64,000 nucleotides of DNA from Paracoccus zhejiangensis (GTDB lineage Bacteria > Pseudomonadota > Alphaproteobacteria > Rhodobacterales > Rhodobacteraceae), in NCBI RefSeq assembly GCF_002847445.1, contig NZ_CP025430.1:1922001-1986000 (forward strand). Reading direction: 5' to 3'. Below the pieces are notes generated by a model. That model was not told the DNA's origin. It worked only from the letters and a program-made list of their open reading frames with translations, and ran no database searches. The position numbers were made by a program, and so were the translations under genes. Below are positions 17,753 to 26,677 of the stretch, piece after piece. Position 1 is the first letter of the stretch, and each line of letters opens with the position of its first letter.

Positions 17753-18214
17753 TCAGTTGCCCATGATCATCCCGGTCAGCGCCTCTTTCTCGGCGGCGAG
17801 TTCCTTCAGCCGGCCGCTGACGGCATCGCCGATCGAGACCACGCCCAGCATGTTGCCCTCGTCATCGACCACCGGCAGGTGGCGGAAGCGGCCCTTGGTC
17901 ATGCGGTCCAGAATCACCAGCGCATCCTCGGAGCGGGTGCAGGTCTGCACCTGTTTCGTCATCAGGTCGCTGATCGGGGTGTCCAGCACGGCCGCGCCGT
18001 TCTTGCCCAGCTGGCGGACGATGTCACGCTCGGACAGGATGCCGTCGGGGCGCTTGCCATCACTCGAGACGACGACGGCACCGATGCGTAGATCCGACAG
18101 GACGCGGACGGCGTCGGCGACGGTATCGGTGGGCTTCACCGTCACGATGGTCGCGCCTTCGACCCCCGGCTTCCCCGAATCGCCCTTCATGGACAGCAGT
18201 TGATTGACCAGCAT
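17753..18214 (-). CDS. Two-CBS-domain protein
   Basis: 153 residues made almost wholly of a CBS pair. The first motif covers TVKPTDTVADAVRVLSDLRI and GILSERDIVRQL, and the second covers TPISDLMTKQVQTCTRSEDA and RHLPVVDDEGNMLGVVSIGD. Such stand-alone pairs bind adenosyl nucleotides or NAD and regulate partner proteins. No partner domain is attached and the target is unknown. A GGGGGCA sequence precedes the ATG. It lies between the lysR gene and coaD. Confidence 0.85.
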   Translation of the reverse strand: MLVNQLLSMKGDSGKPGVEGATIVTVKPTDTVADAVRVLSDLRIGAVVVSSDGKRPDGILSERDIVRQLGKNGAAVLDTPISDLMTKQVQTCTRSEDALVILDRMTKGRFRHLPVVDDEGNMLGVVSIGDAVSGRLKELAAEKEALTGMIMGN

Positions 18215-18233
18215 GGGTGCCCCCGTTTCGCGC

Positions 18234-19184
18234 TTACGTTGAACTTATCTTTTTCACCTTCTGGCGGGCCGTCAAGTCCGCCGATGGTAGCTCGGCCCGA
18301 ACCAGTGCCTCGAGACGGGTCACTTCGCGCCTCAGAGCCTGCGCCAGCGCCTCGGCCAAGAGGCTCAGGCGACGACTGGCGCGGTCATCGGCATGGCGCA
18401 GCAGCCAGAAGCTTCGGGTCAGCGAAATCTCGTCCGTCAGAACCGGCACCACTCCGGGGGTGAAGGGAATGGCGAAATCATGGACGATGCCCATCCCCGC
18501 CCCGGCGCGGATGGTCTGCATCTGCACCGAGACCGAGTTCGAGGTGATCGCCGCCGCCTCGACCCCGGTTTCAGCCAGGTAATCCAGTTCGCGGTCAAAG
18601 ATCAGGTCGGGAATATAGCCGATCATCCGATGGTGGCGCAGATCGGCGCGGCTGGTCAGCGGCGGGCTAGCGGCCAGGTAGTCCCGATGTGCCGCCAGAT
18701 GCAGCCGGTAATCGACCAGCCGCTGCACCACCAACCGCCCGGTTTCCGGGGGCGAGACACCGATGGCCATGTCGGCCTCGCGTTTCGACAGGTTGAAGAC
18801 CCGCGGCAGGGCGACGATCTGGATTTCCAGCCCCGGATGGGCATCGGAAAGTTGCCGGGCGACCTGCGGCAGCAGGTAGTTCGCGCAGCCATCCGGCGCG
18901 CCGATGCGCAGCTGCCCCCCGATCCCGGTTTCGTGGCTGGCCGCTTCCGAGGCGGCGGTGACCGCCTGCTCGGCCGCCTCGGCCGGGGCCATCAGCCGCG
19001 CGCCCTCCTCGGTCAGGGCATAGCCCTGCGGCGTCTTCAGAAACAGCGTGGCCCCGATCGAGGCTTCCAGCCGCGCGATGCGCCGGCCCATGGTCGAGGC
19101 ATCCAGCCCCAGCCGCCGCCCCGCCCCCGAAAGGCTCTCGGCCCGCGCCACGGCCAGGAATATGCGCAGATCGTCCCAGTCCAT
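18234..19184 (-). CDS. LysR-family transcriptional regulator, likely of mmsA
   Basis: 316 residues. The winged helix-turn-helix occupies about residues 1-60 (MDWDDLRIFLAVARAESLSG, then STMGRRIARLEASIGATLFL), followed by the two-lobed periplasmic-binding-type effector domain. The start at 19184 is preferred to the longer frame from 19244 because LysR proteins begin close to the helix-turn-helix and GGGGGCGC precedes this ATG. Its divergent position next to mmsA suggests it controls valine or methylmalonate-semialdehyde catabolism. Confidence 0.85.
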   Translation of the reverse strand: MDWDDLRIFLAVARAESLSGAGRRLGLDASTMGRRIARLEASIGATLFLKTPQGYALTEEGARLMAPAEAAEQAVTAASEAASHETGIGGQLRIGAPDGCANYLLPQVARQLSDAHPGLEIQIVALPRVFNLSKREADMAIGVSPPETGRLVVQRLVDYRLHLAAHRDYLAASPPLTSRADLRHHRMIGYIPDLIFDRELDYLAETGVEAAAITSNSVSVQMQTIRAGAGMGIVHDFAIPFTPGVVPVLTDEISLTRSFWLLRHADDRASRRLSLLAEALAQALRREVTRLEALVRAELPSADLTARQKVKKISST

Positions 19185-19195
19185 GCGCCCCCGGC

Positions 19196-19211
19196 TTTGC
19201 AGAATCGCAAA
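19196..19211. promoter_or_regulatory. Inverted repeat in the lysR-mmsA intergenic region
   Basis: TTTGC-AGAATC-GCAAA is a perfect 5-bp-arm dyad containing a T-N11-A, the loose signature of LysR binding sites. It lies 12 bp before the lysR ATG and 77 bp before mmsA, which fits an autoregulatory site. Confidence 0.5.
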
Positions 19212-19287
19212 ATGCTTTTGCCAGACTGCCTCTTTTACCGGCATTTCCGCAAGGCTATTGTCGGGCGAGCCATGTATGGAGGATGCG

Positions 19288-20787
19288 ATGAAAGAGATTC
19301 ATCACTGGATCGACGGCAAGGAATACAAGGGCACTTCGGGCCGCTTCTCGGATGTCTACAACCCCGCCACCGGCGAGGTGCAGGCCAAGCTGTCGCTGGC
19401 CACCAAGGACGAGCTTGACGCCGCCGTTGCCAGCGCCGCCAAGGCGCAGGTCGCCTGGGGCGCCACCAACCCGCAGCGCCGGGCGCGCGTGATGATGGAA
19501 TTCGTGCGCCTCATCAACCGTGACATGGACGTGCTGGCCGAGACGCTGTCGTCGGAACACGGCAAGACCTTCCCCGATGCCAAGGGCGACGTGCAGCGCG
19601 GTCTGGAAGTGATCGAATTCTGCATCGGCGCGCCGCATCTGCTGAAGGGCGAGTTCACCGACAGCGCCGGCCCCGGCATCGACATCTACTCGATGCGCCA
19701 GCCGCTTGGCGTCGTCGCGGGCATCACGCCCTTCAACTTCCCCGCCATGATCCCGCTGTGGAAGATGGGCCCGGCACTCGCGGCCGGCAATGCCATGATC
19801 CTGAAGCCGTCCGAGCGCGACCCCTCGGTGCCGCTGATGCTGGCCAAGCTGCTGCAGGAAGCCGGCCTGCCCGATGGCGTGCTGCAGGTCGTCAATGGCG
19901 ACAAGGGCAGCGTCGATGCGATCCTCGACAACCCGGTGATCCAGGCGGTGGGCTTCGTCGGCTCGACCCCGATCGCGCAATATATCTATGAGCGTGCCGC
20001 CCAGAACGGCAAGCGTGCGCAATGCTTCGGCGGCGCGAAGAACCACATGATCATCATGCCCGATGCCGATCTGGATCAGGCGGCGGATGCGCTGGTCGGC
20101 GCCGGTTATGGTGCGGCGGGCGAACGCTGCATGGCGATCTCGGTCGCGGTGCCGGTGGGCGACAAGACCGCCGATGCGCTGATCGAGCGGCTGATCCCGC
20201 GGATCGAGAAGCTGAAGGTCGGCCCCTATACCGCCGGCAATGACGTGGATTACGGCCCGGTCGTGACCAAGGCCGCCAAGGAGAACATTCTGCGGCTGGT
20301 GCAGTCGGGTGTCGATCAGGGTGCCGAGCTGGTCGTCGATGGCCGCGACTTCAACCTGCAGGGCTATGAAGACGGCTTCTTCGTCGGTCCGCACCTGTTC
20401 GACCGCGTGACCCCGGACATGGACATCTACAAGACCGAGATCTTCGGTCCGGTCCTCTCGACCGTCCGCGCCCAGAGCTATGAAGAGGCGATCCAGCTTG
20501 CCATCGACCATGAATATGGCAACGGCACCGCGATCTATACCCGTGACGGCGATACCGCCCGCGACTTCGCCAGCCGCATCAATATCGGCATGGTCGGCGT
20601 CAACGTGCCGATCCCGGTTCCGCTGGCCTATCACACCTTCGGCGGCTGGAAGAAATCCGGCTTTGGCGACCTGAACCAGCACGGCCCCGATGCCTTCCGC
20701 TTCTACACGCGCACCAAGACGGTGACCGCGCGCTGGCCCTCGGGCATCAAGGAAGGCGGCGAGTTCAACTTCAAGGCCATGGACTGA
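19288..20787 (+). CDS. mmsA: CoA-acylating methylmalonate-semialdehyde dehydrogenase
   Basis: Oxidises methylmalonate semialdehyde to propionyl-CoA and CO2, and malonate semialdehyde to acetyl-CoA, at the end of valine and inositol breakdown. The 499 residues carry an aldehyde-dehydrogenase fold with catalytic Cys281 in AAGERCMAIS. The NAD-binding GFVGSTPIAQYI and FNFPAMIPLWKMGPALAAGN fit the MmsA branch. The ATG follows TGGAGGAT. The valine genes downstream begin 136 nt later. Confidence 0.95.
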   Translation: MKEIHHWIDGKEYKGTSGRFSDVYNPATGEVQAKLSLATKDELDAAVASAAKAQVAWGATNPQRRARVMMEFVRLINRDMDVLAETLSSEHGKTFPDAKGDVQRGLEVIEFCIGAPHLLKGEFTDSAGPGIDIYSMRQPLGVVAGITPFNFPAMIPLWKMGPALAAGNAMILKPSERDPSVPLMLAKLLQEAGLPDGVLQVVNGDKGSVDAILDNPVIQAVGFVGSTPIAQYIYERAAQNGKRAQCFGGAKNHMIIMPDADLDQAADALVGAGYGAAGERCMAISVAVPVGDKTADALIERLIPRIEKLKVGPYTAGNDVDYGPVVTKAAKENILRLVQSGVDQGAELVVDGRDFNLQGYEDGFFVGPHLFDRVTPDMDIYKTEIFGPVLSTVRAQSYEEAIQLAIDHEYGNGTAIYTRDGDTARDFASRINIGMVGVNVPIPVPLAYHTFGGWKKSGFGDLNQHGPDAFRFYTRTKTVTARWPSGIKEGGEFNFKAMD

Positions 20788-20923
20788 TCCAGCCCGCGCT
20801 GGTGCATACATAAGGGGGGCGGGGCCATCCCCTACCCTTCCCACGGGGCGGCCTGTCACGGGCCGCCCCGCAACAACAACCGGACGTTCGTTCGATTTTT
20901 CAGGTCAAGGGGGAGGACCGCCG

Positions 20924-22069
20924 ATGGATTTCGCGCTGAGCGAGGAGCAGCAGGCCATATTCGACATGGCCCGCGACTTTGGCGAAACCCGCATCGCGCC
21001 CTATTCGCGCGCATGGGAAGCCGACGGCACGATCCCGAAAGACCTCTGGACCGAGATCGCCCAGCTGGGCTTCGGCGGGCTTTATGTCAGCGAGGACTAT
21101 GGCGGCTCGGGCCTCTCGCGGCTTGACGCGACGCTGGTCTTCGAGGCGCTGGCCATGGCCGATCCCTCGGTCGGCTCGTTCCTCTCGATCCACAACATGT
21201 GCGGCGGCATGATCGACAAGTTCGGTAGCCCCGAGACCAAGTCGCGCTGGCTGCCCGGTCTCTGCAGCATGGAGAAGGTTTTCAGCTATTGCCTGACCGA
21301 GCCCGGATCGGGCTCGGACGCCGCGGCGCTGCGCACCCGGGCCGAGCGGACGAACGAGGATTATCGCCTGAACGGCACCAAGGCCTTCATCTCGGGCGGC
21401 GGCTATTCCGATGCCTATGTGGTGATGGTCCGCACCGGAGAGGACGGGCCGAAGGGCATCAGCACGGTGATCGTCGAGGATGGCACGCCCGGCCTCAGCT
21501 TCGGCGCGATGGAGGACAAGATGGGCTGGCGCGCCCAGCCCACCGCGCAGGTGCAGTTCGATGATTGCACCGTCCCGGCGGAAAACCTGCTGGGGCACGA
21601 GGGCAAGGGCTTCAGCTATGCCATGGCGGGCCTCGACGGCGGGCGGCTGAACATCAGCGCCGGCGCCCTTGGCGGGGCGCAGGGGGCGCTGAACGCCACG
21701 CTGGCCTATATGGGCGAGCGGAGGGCCTTCGGCCAGAGCCTCGACCAGTTTCAGGCGTTGCAGTTCCGGCTGGCCGAGATGGAGACCGCGCTGCAATCGG
21801 CGCGCATCTTCCTGCGTCAGGCGGCGTGGAAGCTGGATACCGGCGCGCCCGACGCGACCAAGTTCTGCGCCATGGCCAAGCTCTATGTCACCGACCGCGC
21901 CTTCGAGGTGGCCAATCACTGCCTGCAACTGCATGGTGGCTATGGCTACCTGGCCGATTACGGCATCGAGAAGATCGTGCGCGACCTGCGCGTGCACCAG
22001 ATCCTTGAAGGCACGAATGAAATCATGCGGCTGATCGTCGGCCGCGCGCTTCTGTCCGAACGGGGGTAA
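20924..22069 (+). CDS. Acyl-CoA dehydrogenase, probably isobutyryl-CoA dehydrogenase
   Basis: 381 residues with the three-domain acyl-CoA dehydrogenase fold. Visible signatures are YCLTEPGSGSDAAALRT in the FAD/substrate region and the C-terminal GYGYLADYGIEKIVRDLRVH with ILEGTNEIMRLIVGRALL, which carries the catalytic Glu. The family oxidises the alpha-beta bond of acyl-CoAs and passes electrons to ETF. Its place directly before 3-hydroxyisobutyryl-CoA hydrolase and mmsB makes isobutyryl-CoA the probable substrate. It ends 1 nt before the next gene. Confidence 0.9.
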   Translation: MDFALSEEQQAIFDMARDFGETRIAPYSRAWEADGTIPKDLWTEIAQLGFGGLYVSEDYGGSGLSRLDATLVFEALAMADPSVGSFLSIHNMCGGMIDKFGSPETKSRWLPGLCSMEKVFSYCLTEPGSGSDAAALRTRAERTNEDYRLNGTKAFISGGGYSDAYVVMVRTGEDGPKGISTVIVEDGTPGLSFGAMEDKMGWRAQPTAQVQFDDCTVPAENLLGHEGKGFSYAMAGLDGGRLNISAGALGGAQGALNATLAYMGERRAFGQSLDQFQALQFRLAEMETALQSARIFLRQAAWKLDTGAPDATKFCAMAKLYVTDRAFEVANHCLQLHGGYGYLADYGIEKIVRDLRVHQILEGTNEIMRLIVGRALLSERG

Positions 22070-22070
22070 G

Positions 22071-23078
22071 ATGGACGACCTCAAGATCCGCAAGACCGGC
22101 CGCGCCGGCCGCATCACCTTTACCCGCCCCAAGGCGCTGAACGCACTGACGCATAAGATGGCGCTGGCAATCCACCAGGCGCTGAGGGACTGGAGCGACG
22201 ACCCCGAAGTGGCGCTGATCGTGATCGATGCCGAGGGCGACCGCGCCTTCTGCGCCGGCGGCGACATCGCGCAAGTCTATCGCGGCGGGCTGGAGGGCAA
22301 TCACCAGATCGGCCGCGACTTCTTCCGCGACGAATACCAGATGAACGCGGCCATTGCCGACTATCCCAAACCCATCGTCGCCTTCATGCAAGGCTTCGTC
22401 ATGGGCGGCGGTGTCGGTGTCGGCGGCCATGCCAGCGACCGCATCGTCGGTGACACGACGCAGATCGCCATGCCCGAAAGCACCATCGGGCTGATCCCCG
22501 ATGTCGGCGGCACCTGGCTTCTGGCGCGGGCGCCGGGCCGAATCGGCGAATACCTGATGCTGACCAGCGACCGCATGGGTCCGGGCGACGCCATCCATGC
22601 AGGCTTTGCCGATTACTACCTGCCCGAGGCCGACTGGCCCGCCCTGATCGCGCGGCTGGAGGAAACCGGCTCGACCAGCGTGATCGAGGGCCAGACCCCG
22701 CCCCCGGCGCCGCTGGCCGATCGCGACCTGTCGGCGCTTGGCGGCGCGAACCTGACCGAGATCGTGGCGGCGCTGGAGGAAGCGGGCGACGAGGCGACGC
22801 TGAAACCGATCCGCCGCAACTCGCCCCTGTCGATGGCGGCGGGGCTGGCGATGATCCGCGCGGCGCGCGGCGACCGGCGCATCCAGGACTCGCTGGCGCG
22901 CGAATACCGCTTCACCTATCGCGCCACCGAAATGGGCGATTTCATCGAGGGCGTGCGCGCCCAGATCATCGACAAGGACCGCAAGCCCAACTGGACGGCC
23001 GATGCCTCGGACGCGCATGTCGCGGCGATGCTGGCATCCCTGGGCGATGAGGAACTGAACTGGGAGGACAAGGCATGA
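22071..23078 (+). CDS. 3-Hydroxyisobutyryl-CoA hydrolase (crotonase fold)
   Basis: 335 residues of the crotonase superfamily: FTRPKALNALTHKMALAIHQ, the oxyanion-hole segment DRAFCAGGDIAQVYRGG, and YPKPIVAFMQGFVMGGGVGV with the active-site MPESTIGLIPDVGGT. The longer length and the C-terminal FRRNSPLSM-type region separate it from plain enoyl-CoA hydratases. It releases free 3-hydroxyisobutyrate from its CoA ester in valine breakdown. It overlaps mmsB by ATGA. Confidence 0.9.
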   Translation: MDDLKIRKTGRAGRITFTRPKALNALTHKMALAIHQALRDWSDDPEVALIVIDAEGDRAFCAGGDIAQVYRGGLEGNHQIGRDFFRDEYQMNAAIADYPKPIVAFMQGFVMGGGVGVGGHASDRIVGDTTQIAMPESTIGLIPDVGGTWLLARAPGRIGEYLMLTSDRMGPGDAIHAGFADYYLPEADWPALIARLEETGSTSVIEGQTPPPAPLADRDLSALGGANLTEIVAALEEAGDEATLKPIRRNSPLSMAAGLAMIRAARGDRRIQDSLAREYRFTYRATEMGDFIEGVRAQIIDKDRKPNWTADASDAHVAAMLASLGDEELNWEDKA

Positions 23079-23944
23079 AGATCGGATTCATCGGGCTGGG
23101 GAACATGGGCGGGCCGATGGCCGCCAATCTGGCCAAGGCCGGGCATGAGGTGGCGGGCTTCGATACCGCCGCACCGATGCCCGAGGGCGTGACCAAGGCG
23201 GACAGCGCCGCCGCTGCGGCGACGGGTGCGGATGTGGTCATCACCATGCTGCCCAATGGCAAGATCCTGCGCAGCGTCGCCGACCAGGTCATCCCGGCGA
23301 TGGCGGAAGGTGCGGTGCTTTGCGACTGCTCGACCGTCGACGTGGACAGCGCCCGTGCCGTGGCAGAGCAGGCCAATGCGGCGGGCAAGGGCGCGCTGGA
23401 TGCGCCGGTCTCGGGCGGGATCGGCGGGGCGCAGGGCGGCACGCTGACCTTCATGGTCGGCGGCCCGGATGCCGCTTTCGCGACCGTGCAGCCGCTGTTC
23501 GACATCATGGGCCAGAAGGCCGTGCATTGTGGCGAAGCAGGTGCCGGCCAGGCCGCGAAGATCTGCAACAACATGATCCTTGGCGTCACCATGATCGCCA
23601 CCTGCGAGGCCTTCGCGCTGGCCGACAAGCTGGGGCTGGACCGGCAGAAGATGTTCGACGTGGTCTCGACCAGCTCCGGCTATAGCTGGAGCATGAACGC
23701 CTATTGCCCCGCCCCGGGCATCGGCCCGAAATCGCCCGCCGACAACGATTACAAGCCGGGTTTCGCCGCCGAACTGATGCTGAAGGACCTGAACCTGTCG
23801 CAGGACGCGGCCAATTCGGCCGGGGCCGACACGCCCATGGGCCGGCAGGCGCGCGATCTTTACGCCCAATTTGTCGAACACGAGGATGGCCGTGGCAAGG
23901 ATTTTTCCGCCATGCTGCCGCGATTCAACAAGTTGAACGGGTAG
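23075..23944 (+). CDS. mmsB: 3-Hydroxyisobutyrate dehydrogenase
   Basis: 289 residues oxidising 3-hydroxyisobutyrate to methylmalonate semialdehyde, the substrate of MmsA. The Rossmann start IGFIGLGNMGGPMAANL is followed by DAPVSGGIGGAQGGTLTFMV and the catalytic lysine segment GQAAKICNNMILG, all diagnostic of the beta-hydroxyacid dehydrogenase family. The start overlaps the preceding stop. With the two genes before it and mmsA, it completes valine catabolism from isobutyryl-CoA to propionyl-CoA except for the hydratase step. Confidence 0.95.
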   Translation: MKIGFIGLGNMGGPMAANLAKAGHEVAGFDTAAPMPEGVTKADSAAAAATGADVVITMLPNGKILRSVADQVIPAMAEGAVLCDCSTVDVDSARAVAEQANAAGKGALDAPVSGGIGGAQGGTLTFMVGGPDAAFATVQPLFDIMGQKAVHCGEAGAGQAAKICNNMILGVTMIATCEAFALADKLGLDRQKMFDVVSTSSGYSWSMNAYCPAPGIGPKSPADNDYKPGFAAELMLKDLNLSQDAANSAGADTPMGRQARDLYAQFVEHEDGRGKDFSAMLPRFNKLNG

Positions 23945-24043
23945 GATTAACCACAGCGCCAGTTTTTTGTGCATGTGATGGAACCCGACCCGGCGCGCCC
24001 ATGTTCGCCTTTTGACGTGATGTAGCTGAACCAGGGCAGACTG

Positions 24044-24349
24044 ATGACCACCGCGCGCTCTCTTGCGCTGATCTTGGCAACCGCCGCAGGCATCTCTGCC
24101 TTCGGCGTGGCCGGATTCACTCAGTCGAAATCCGGCGGGGCTACGGCCGAGGCACAGCAGCCGCTGGCCGTCGGCGATGTCCTGCCCGCAGGCCAGGTGC
24201 ATATCATCAGCGAGCCGGGCCTCTATGGCCTTGGCCGCAATGTCGGCGGCAGCGAATATGCCGTCGCCAAGGGCCAGTTGATCCGCATCGACCCGAAGAC
24301 CATGAAGGTTCTCTCGATCCTGAGGCCACAGCGCGCAATTCTCGACTGA
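24044..24349 (+). CDS. Small secreted protein, paralogue of the next gene
   Basis: 101 residues with a signal-like N-terminus (SLALILATAAGISAFGVAGF). The mature part has VGDVLPAGQVHIISEPGLYGL and a C-terminal LIRIDPKTMKVLSILRPQRA ending in ILD. The C-terminal half matches that of the downstream gene over the pattern HI-S-PGLYGLG ... Y-A ... G-L-R-D-T ... LSI ... AILD. I recognise no enzymatic domain. It may be periplasmic or surface-exposed. Confidence 0.7.
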   Translation: MTTARSLALILATAAGISAFGVAGFTQSKSGGATAEAQQPLAVGDVLPAGQVHIISEPGLYGLGRNVGGSEYAVAKGQLIRIDPKTMKVLSILRPQRAILD

Positions 24350-24504
24350 GGCGCTCCACCGCGCGTCTTGCTGCATGCACCGGCGGGGTTCCGTCACAGC
24401 TTGGCGAGAATCCTGCAGCACCGGGAACCCCTGCTTGTTGCGGTTCGTTAAGCCGGCAATCCGCCGTGGCAACACGGCCAGAGACAGAATGAAGGACTGA
24501 AGAA

Positions 24505-24978
24505 ATGACCAAGCTACGCATGATGACTGCGGCCGCGCTTGGCGTCATGATGGCGTTGGCACCGGTCAGCAGCTTTGCCGATCCCGGCAATGGCAAGGGT
24601 AATGGAAACGGCAAGGGCAACGGGCGTCACCACGTCCGGGTTGAAAGCCCCGTGGTCGTGATCGACCGCGACCGCGTGGTTCATCGTGACCGCAATATTG
24701 TCGTCGCCAACTGCCCGCCCGGCCTGGCGAAGAAGAACCCGCCCTGTGTCCCGCCGGGACAGGCGCGCCACGGACATGACCGGAATGACGGGATCGATGT
24801 CGGCGATATTCTTGACTGGGACGACATCCACATCGTCAGCAATCCCGGCCTTTATGGGCTTGGCAATCCGCCGGACGGCAACCGCTATGCCATCGTCGAC
24901 GGCCGGCTGGTGCGGGTCGACTCGGAGACAGGTCGGCTTCTGTCGATCATCCGGCTGGTCAACGCCATCCTCGACTGA
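24505..24978 (+). CDS. Secreted Gly/Asn-rich protein, paralogue of the preceding gene
   Basis: 157 residues. A signal peptide (MTAAALGVMMALAPVSSFA) is followed by a Gly-Asn-Lys repeat (GNGKGNGNGKGNG) and a central part with two cysteines (ANCPPGLAKKNPPCVPPGQA). The C-terminus has DDIHIVSNPGLYGLGNPPDG and ends SIIRLVNAILD, matching its neighbour. Proteins like this are sometimes mislabelled as excinuclease subunits in Rhodobacteraceae. Function unknown. AAGGACTGAAG precedes the ATG. Confidence 0.7.
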   Translation: MTKLRMMTAAALGVMMALAPVSSFADPGNGKGNGNGKGNGRHHVRVESPVVVIDRDRVVHRDRNIVVANCPPGLAKKNPPCVPPGQARHGHDRNDGIDVGDILDWDDIHIVSNPGLYGLGNPPDGNRYAIVDGRLVRVDSETGRLLSIIRLVNAILD

Positions 24979-24999
24979 CCGAGGTTCAGGGCGCTGCGG

Positions 25000-26643
25000 C
25001 TATCCGGCCAGCAGCGCCCGCGCCGCTTCCACAGCCGCGTCCGAGACCTTGTCGCCCGCCAGCATGCGGGCGATTTCGTTGATGCGGGCCTCGTCGTCCA
25101 GCGCCGCGACCCGACTGGTCGTCATGCCCTTGGTCACCGATTTCGCAACCTGGAAATGATGCGCCCCCAGCGCCGCGACCTGCGGGCTGTGGGTGACGAC
25201 CAGAACCTGCGTGTCATGGGCGAGTTTCGCCAGCCGCCGGCCCACCGCATCTGCGGTGGCACCGCCAACACCCCGGTCGATCTCGTCGAAGATCAGCACC
25301 AGCGCGTCATTGCCCCGCGCCAGGCAGACCTTCAGCGCCAGCAGGAACCGCGACAGCTCGCCGCCCGAGGCGATCTTGTCCAAGGGTCCCGCCGGTGCAC
25401 CGGGATTGGTGGCGACGGTGAAGGCCACGGCATCGCGGCCATCGGGACCGGGTTCGGCCTCGCTGACCAGCGTCTCGAAAACCGCCCGCTCCATCTTCAG
25501 CGGCGCCAGCTCGGCGGAAACCGCCTTGTCCAACTGACCGGCTGCCTTGCTGCGCGTGGCCGTTAGCGCCGCCGCCGCCGCGTCATAACCGGCATCGGCA
25601 TCCGTCACCGCTCGGCGCAGCGCCGCTATCCGCTCCTCGCCGGCGTCGATCCGGCCAAGCCGGTCGCGCAGTTCATCCGCCAGACCGGCCAGATCATCGG
25701 GCAGCACGTCATGCTTGCGCGCCAGCGCACGCAGGGCGAACAGCCGCTCCTCGGTCTGTTCCAGCGCGTGGGGGTCGAAATCCAGTGCCGCCAGCGCCGT
25801 CTCGACGCCCGATGCCGCCTCGCCCAGTTCCACCAATGCCCGGCCAAGTGCCTCGATCGGCGCGTCCAGCCGCCCCTCGGCCCGGTCCGAGGCCCCCTCG
25901 AGCCAACGGTTGGCATCCAGCATCGCGCCCTCGGCGCCCTCTGGTCCGATCATCTGCAGGGCACGTGCCACGTCACCGCGAATGCGCTCGGCCGCCTGCA
26001 TAGACCGCCGTGCCACGTCCAGCGCCACCTCCTCGCCCGACTCGGGGGCGAGATCACCCAGTTCCTTGACCGCGTGGCGCAGGAAATCCTCTTCCTTCTT
26101 CGCTGCCTCCAGCGCTGCCTGCGCCTCGGCCATCGCCGCCCGCGCCTCGCGCCGGGCCGCCCATGTCCGCCGGGTCGGTGCCAGATCCACCCCGGCAAAG
26201 GCATCCAGCAGCGCGCGGTGCCCGCGCGGGTTCAACAGGCCCCGGTCGTCATGCTGGCCGTGCAGTTCCACCAGCAGATCCGAAAGCTGCCGCAGCACCT
26301 CGCCCGAGACGCGGCGGTCATTCACCCATCCGGTCTTGCGCCCGTCGCCGCCATTGATGCGCCTCAGGATCAGCTCGTCCCCGGCCTCGATCCCGGCCTC
26401 GTCCAGAACGGCCCGGGCGGGATGATCGGATGGCAGGTCGAACACCGCCGTCACCTCGCCCTGCGCCGCGCCCGCGCGCACCAGGTCGGCCCGGCCGCGC
26501 CAGCCCAGAACGAAGCCCAGACAATCCAGCAGGATCGACTTGCCGGCCCCGGTCTCGCCGGTCAGCACGTTCAAGCCCGGCCCGAACGTCAGCTCGAGCC
26601 GGTCGATCAGCAACATGTCGCGAATGTCCAGCGAACGCAGCAT
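25000..26643 (-). CDS. recN: DNA repair protein RecN
   Basis: 547 residues of the SMC-like RecN family, which tethers DNA at double-strand breaks. Walker A GETGAGKS is at 29-36. A long coiled coil fills the middle. The C-terminal ATPase part has KIASGGELSRFLLALKVCLA followed by LIFDEIDRGVGGATADAVG. The start is set at 26643, where MLRSLDIRDMLLIDRL matches the family N-terminus. It is the last gene of the minus-strand division/envelope block, 34 nt after bamD. No LexA-type GTTC repeat is seen before it. Confidence 0.95.
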   Translation of the reverse strand: MLRSLDIRDMLLIDRLELTFGPGLNVLTGETGAGKSILLDCLGFVLGWRGRADLVRAGAAQGEVTAVFDLPSDHPARAVLDEAGIEAGDELILRRINGGDGRKTGWVNDRRVSGEVLRQLSDLLVELHGQHDDRGLLNPRGHRALLDAFAGVDLAPTRRTWAARREARAAMAEAQAALEAAKKEEDFLRHAVKELGDLAPESGEEVALDVARRSMQAAERIRGDVARALQMIGPEGAEGAMLDANRWLEGASDRAEGRLDAPIEALGRALVELGEAASGVETALAALDFDPHALEQTEERLFALRALARKHDVLPDDLAGLADELRDRLGRIDAGEERIAALRRAVTDADAGYDAAAAALTATRSKAAGQLDKAVSAELAPLKMERAVFETLVSEAEPGPDGRDAVAFTVATNPGAPAGPLDKIASGGELSRFLLALKVCLARGNDALVLIFDEIDRGVGGATADAVGRRLAKLAHDTQVLVVTHSPQVAALGAHHFQVAKSVTKGMTTSRVAALDDEARINEIARMLAGDKVSDAAVEAARALLAG

Positions 26644-26677
26644 CGCCCTATCCGTTGCAGGCGCTAGCCGCGCCGCG

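Noticed and set aside
20845..20869. GC-rich hairpin after mmsA as an intrinsic terminator
   Set aside because: The 9-bp stem is good but it is followed by GCAACAAC rather than a T-run. It may still be an RNA structure.
25000..26677. LexA site before recN
   Set aside because: No GTTC-N7-GTTC pair is visible in the 34-nt gap to bamD, so SOS control of recN at this spot is not supported.
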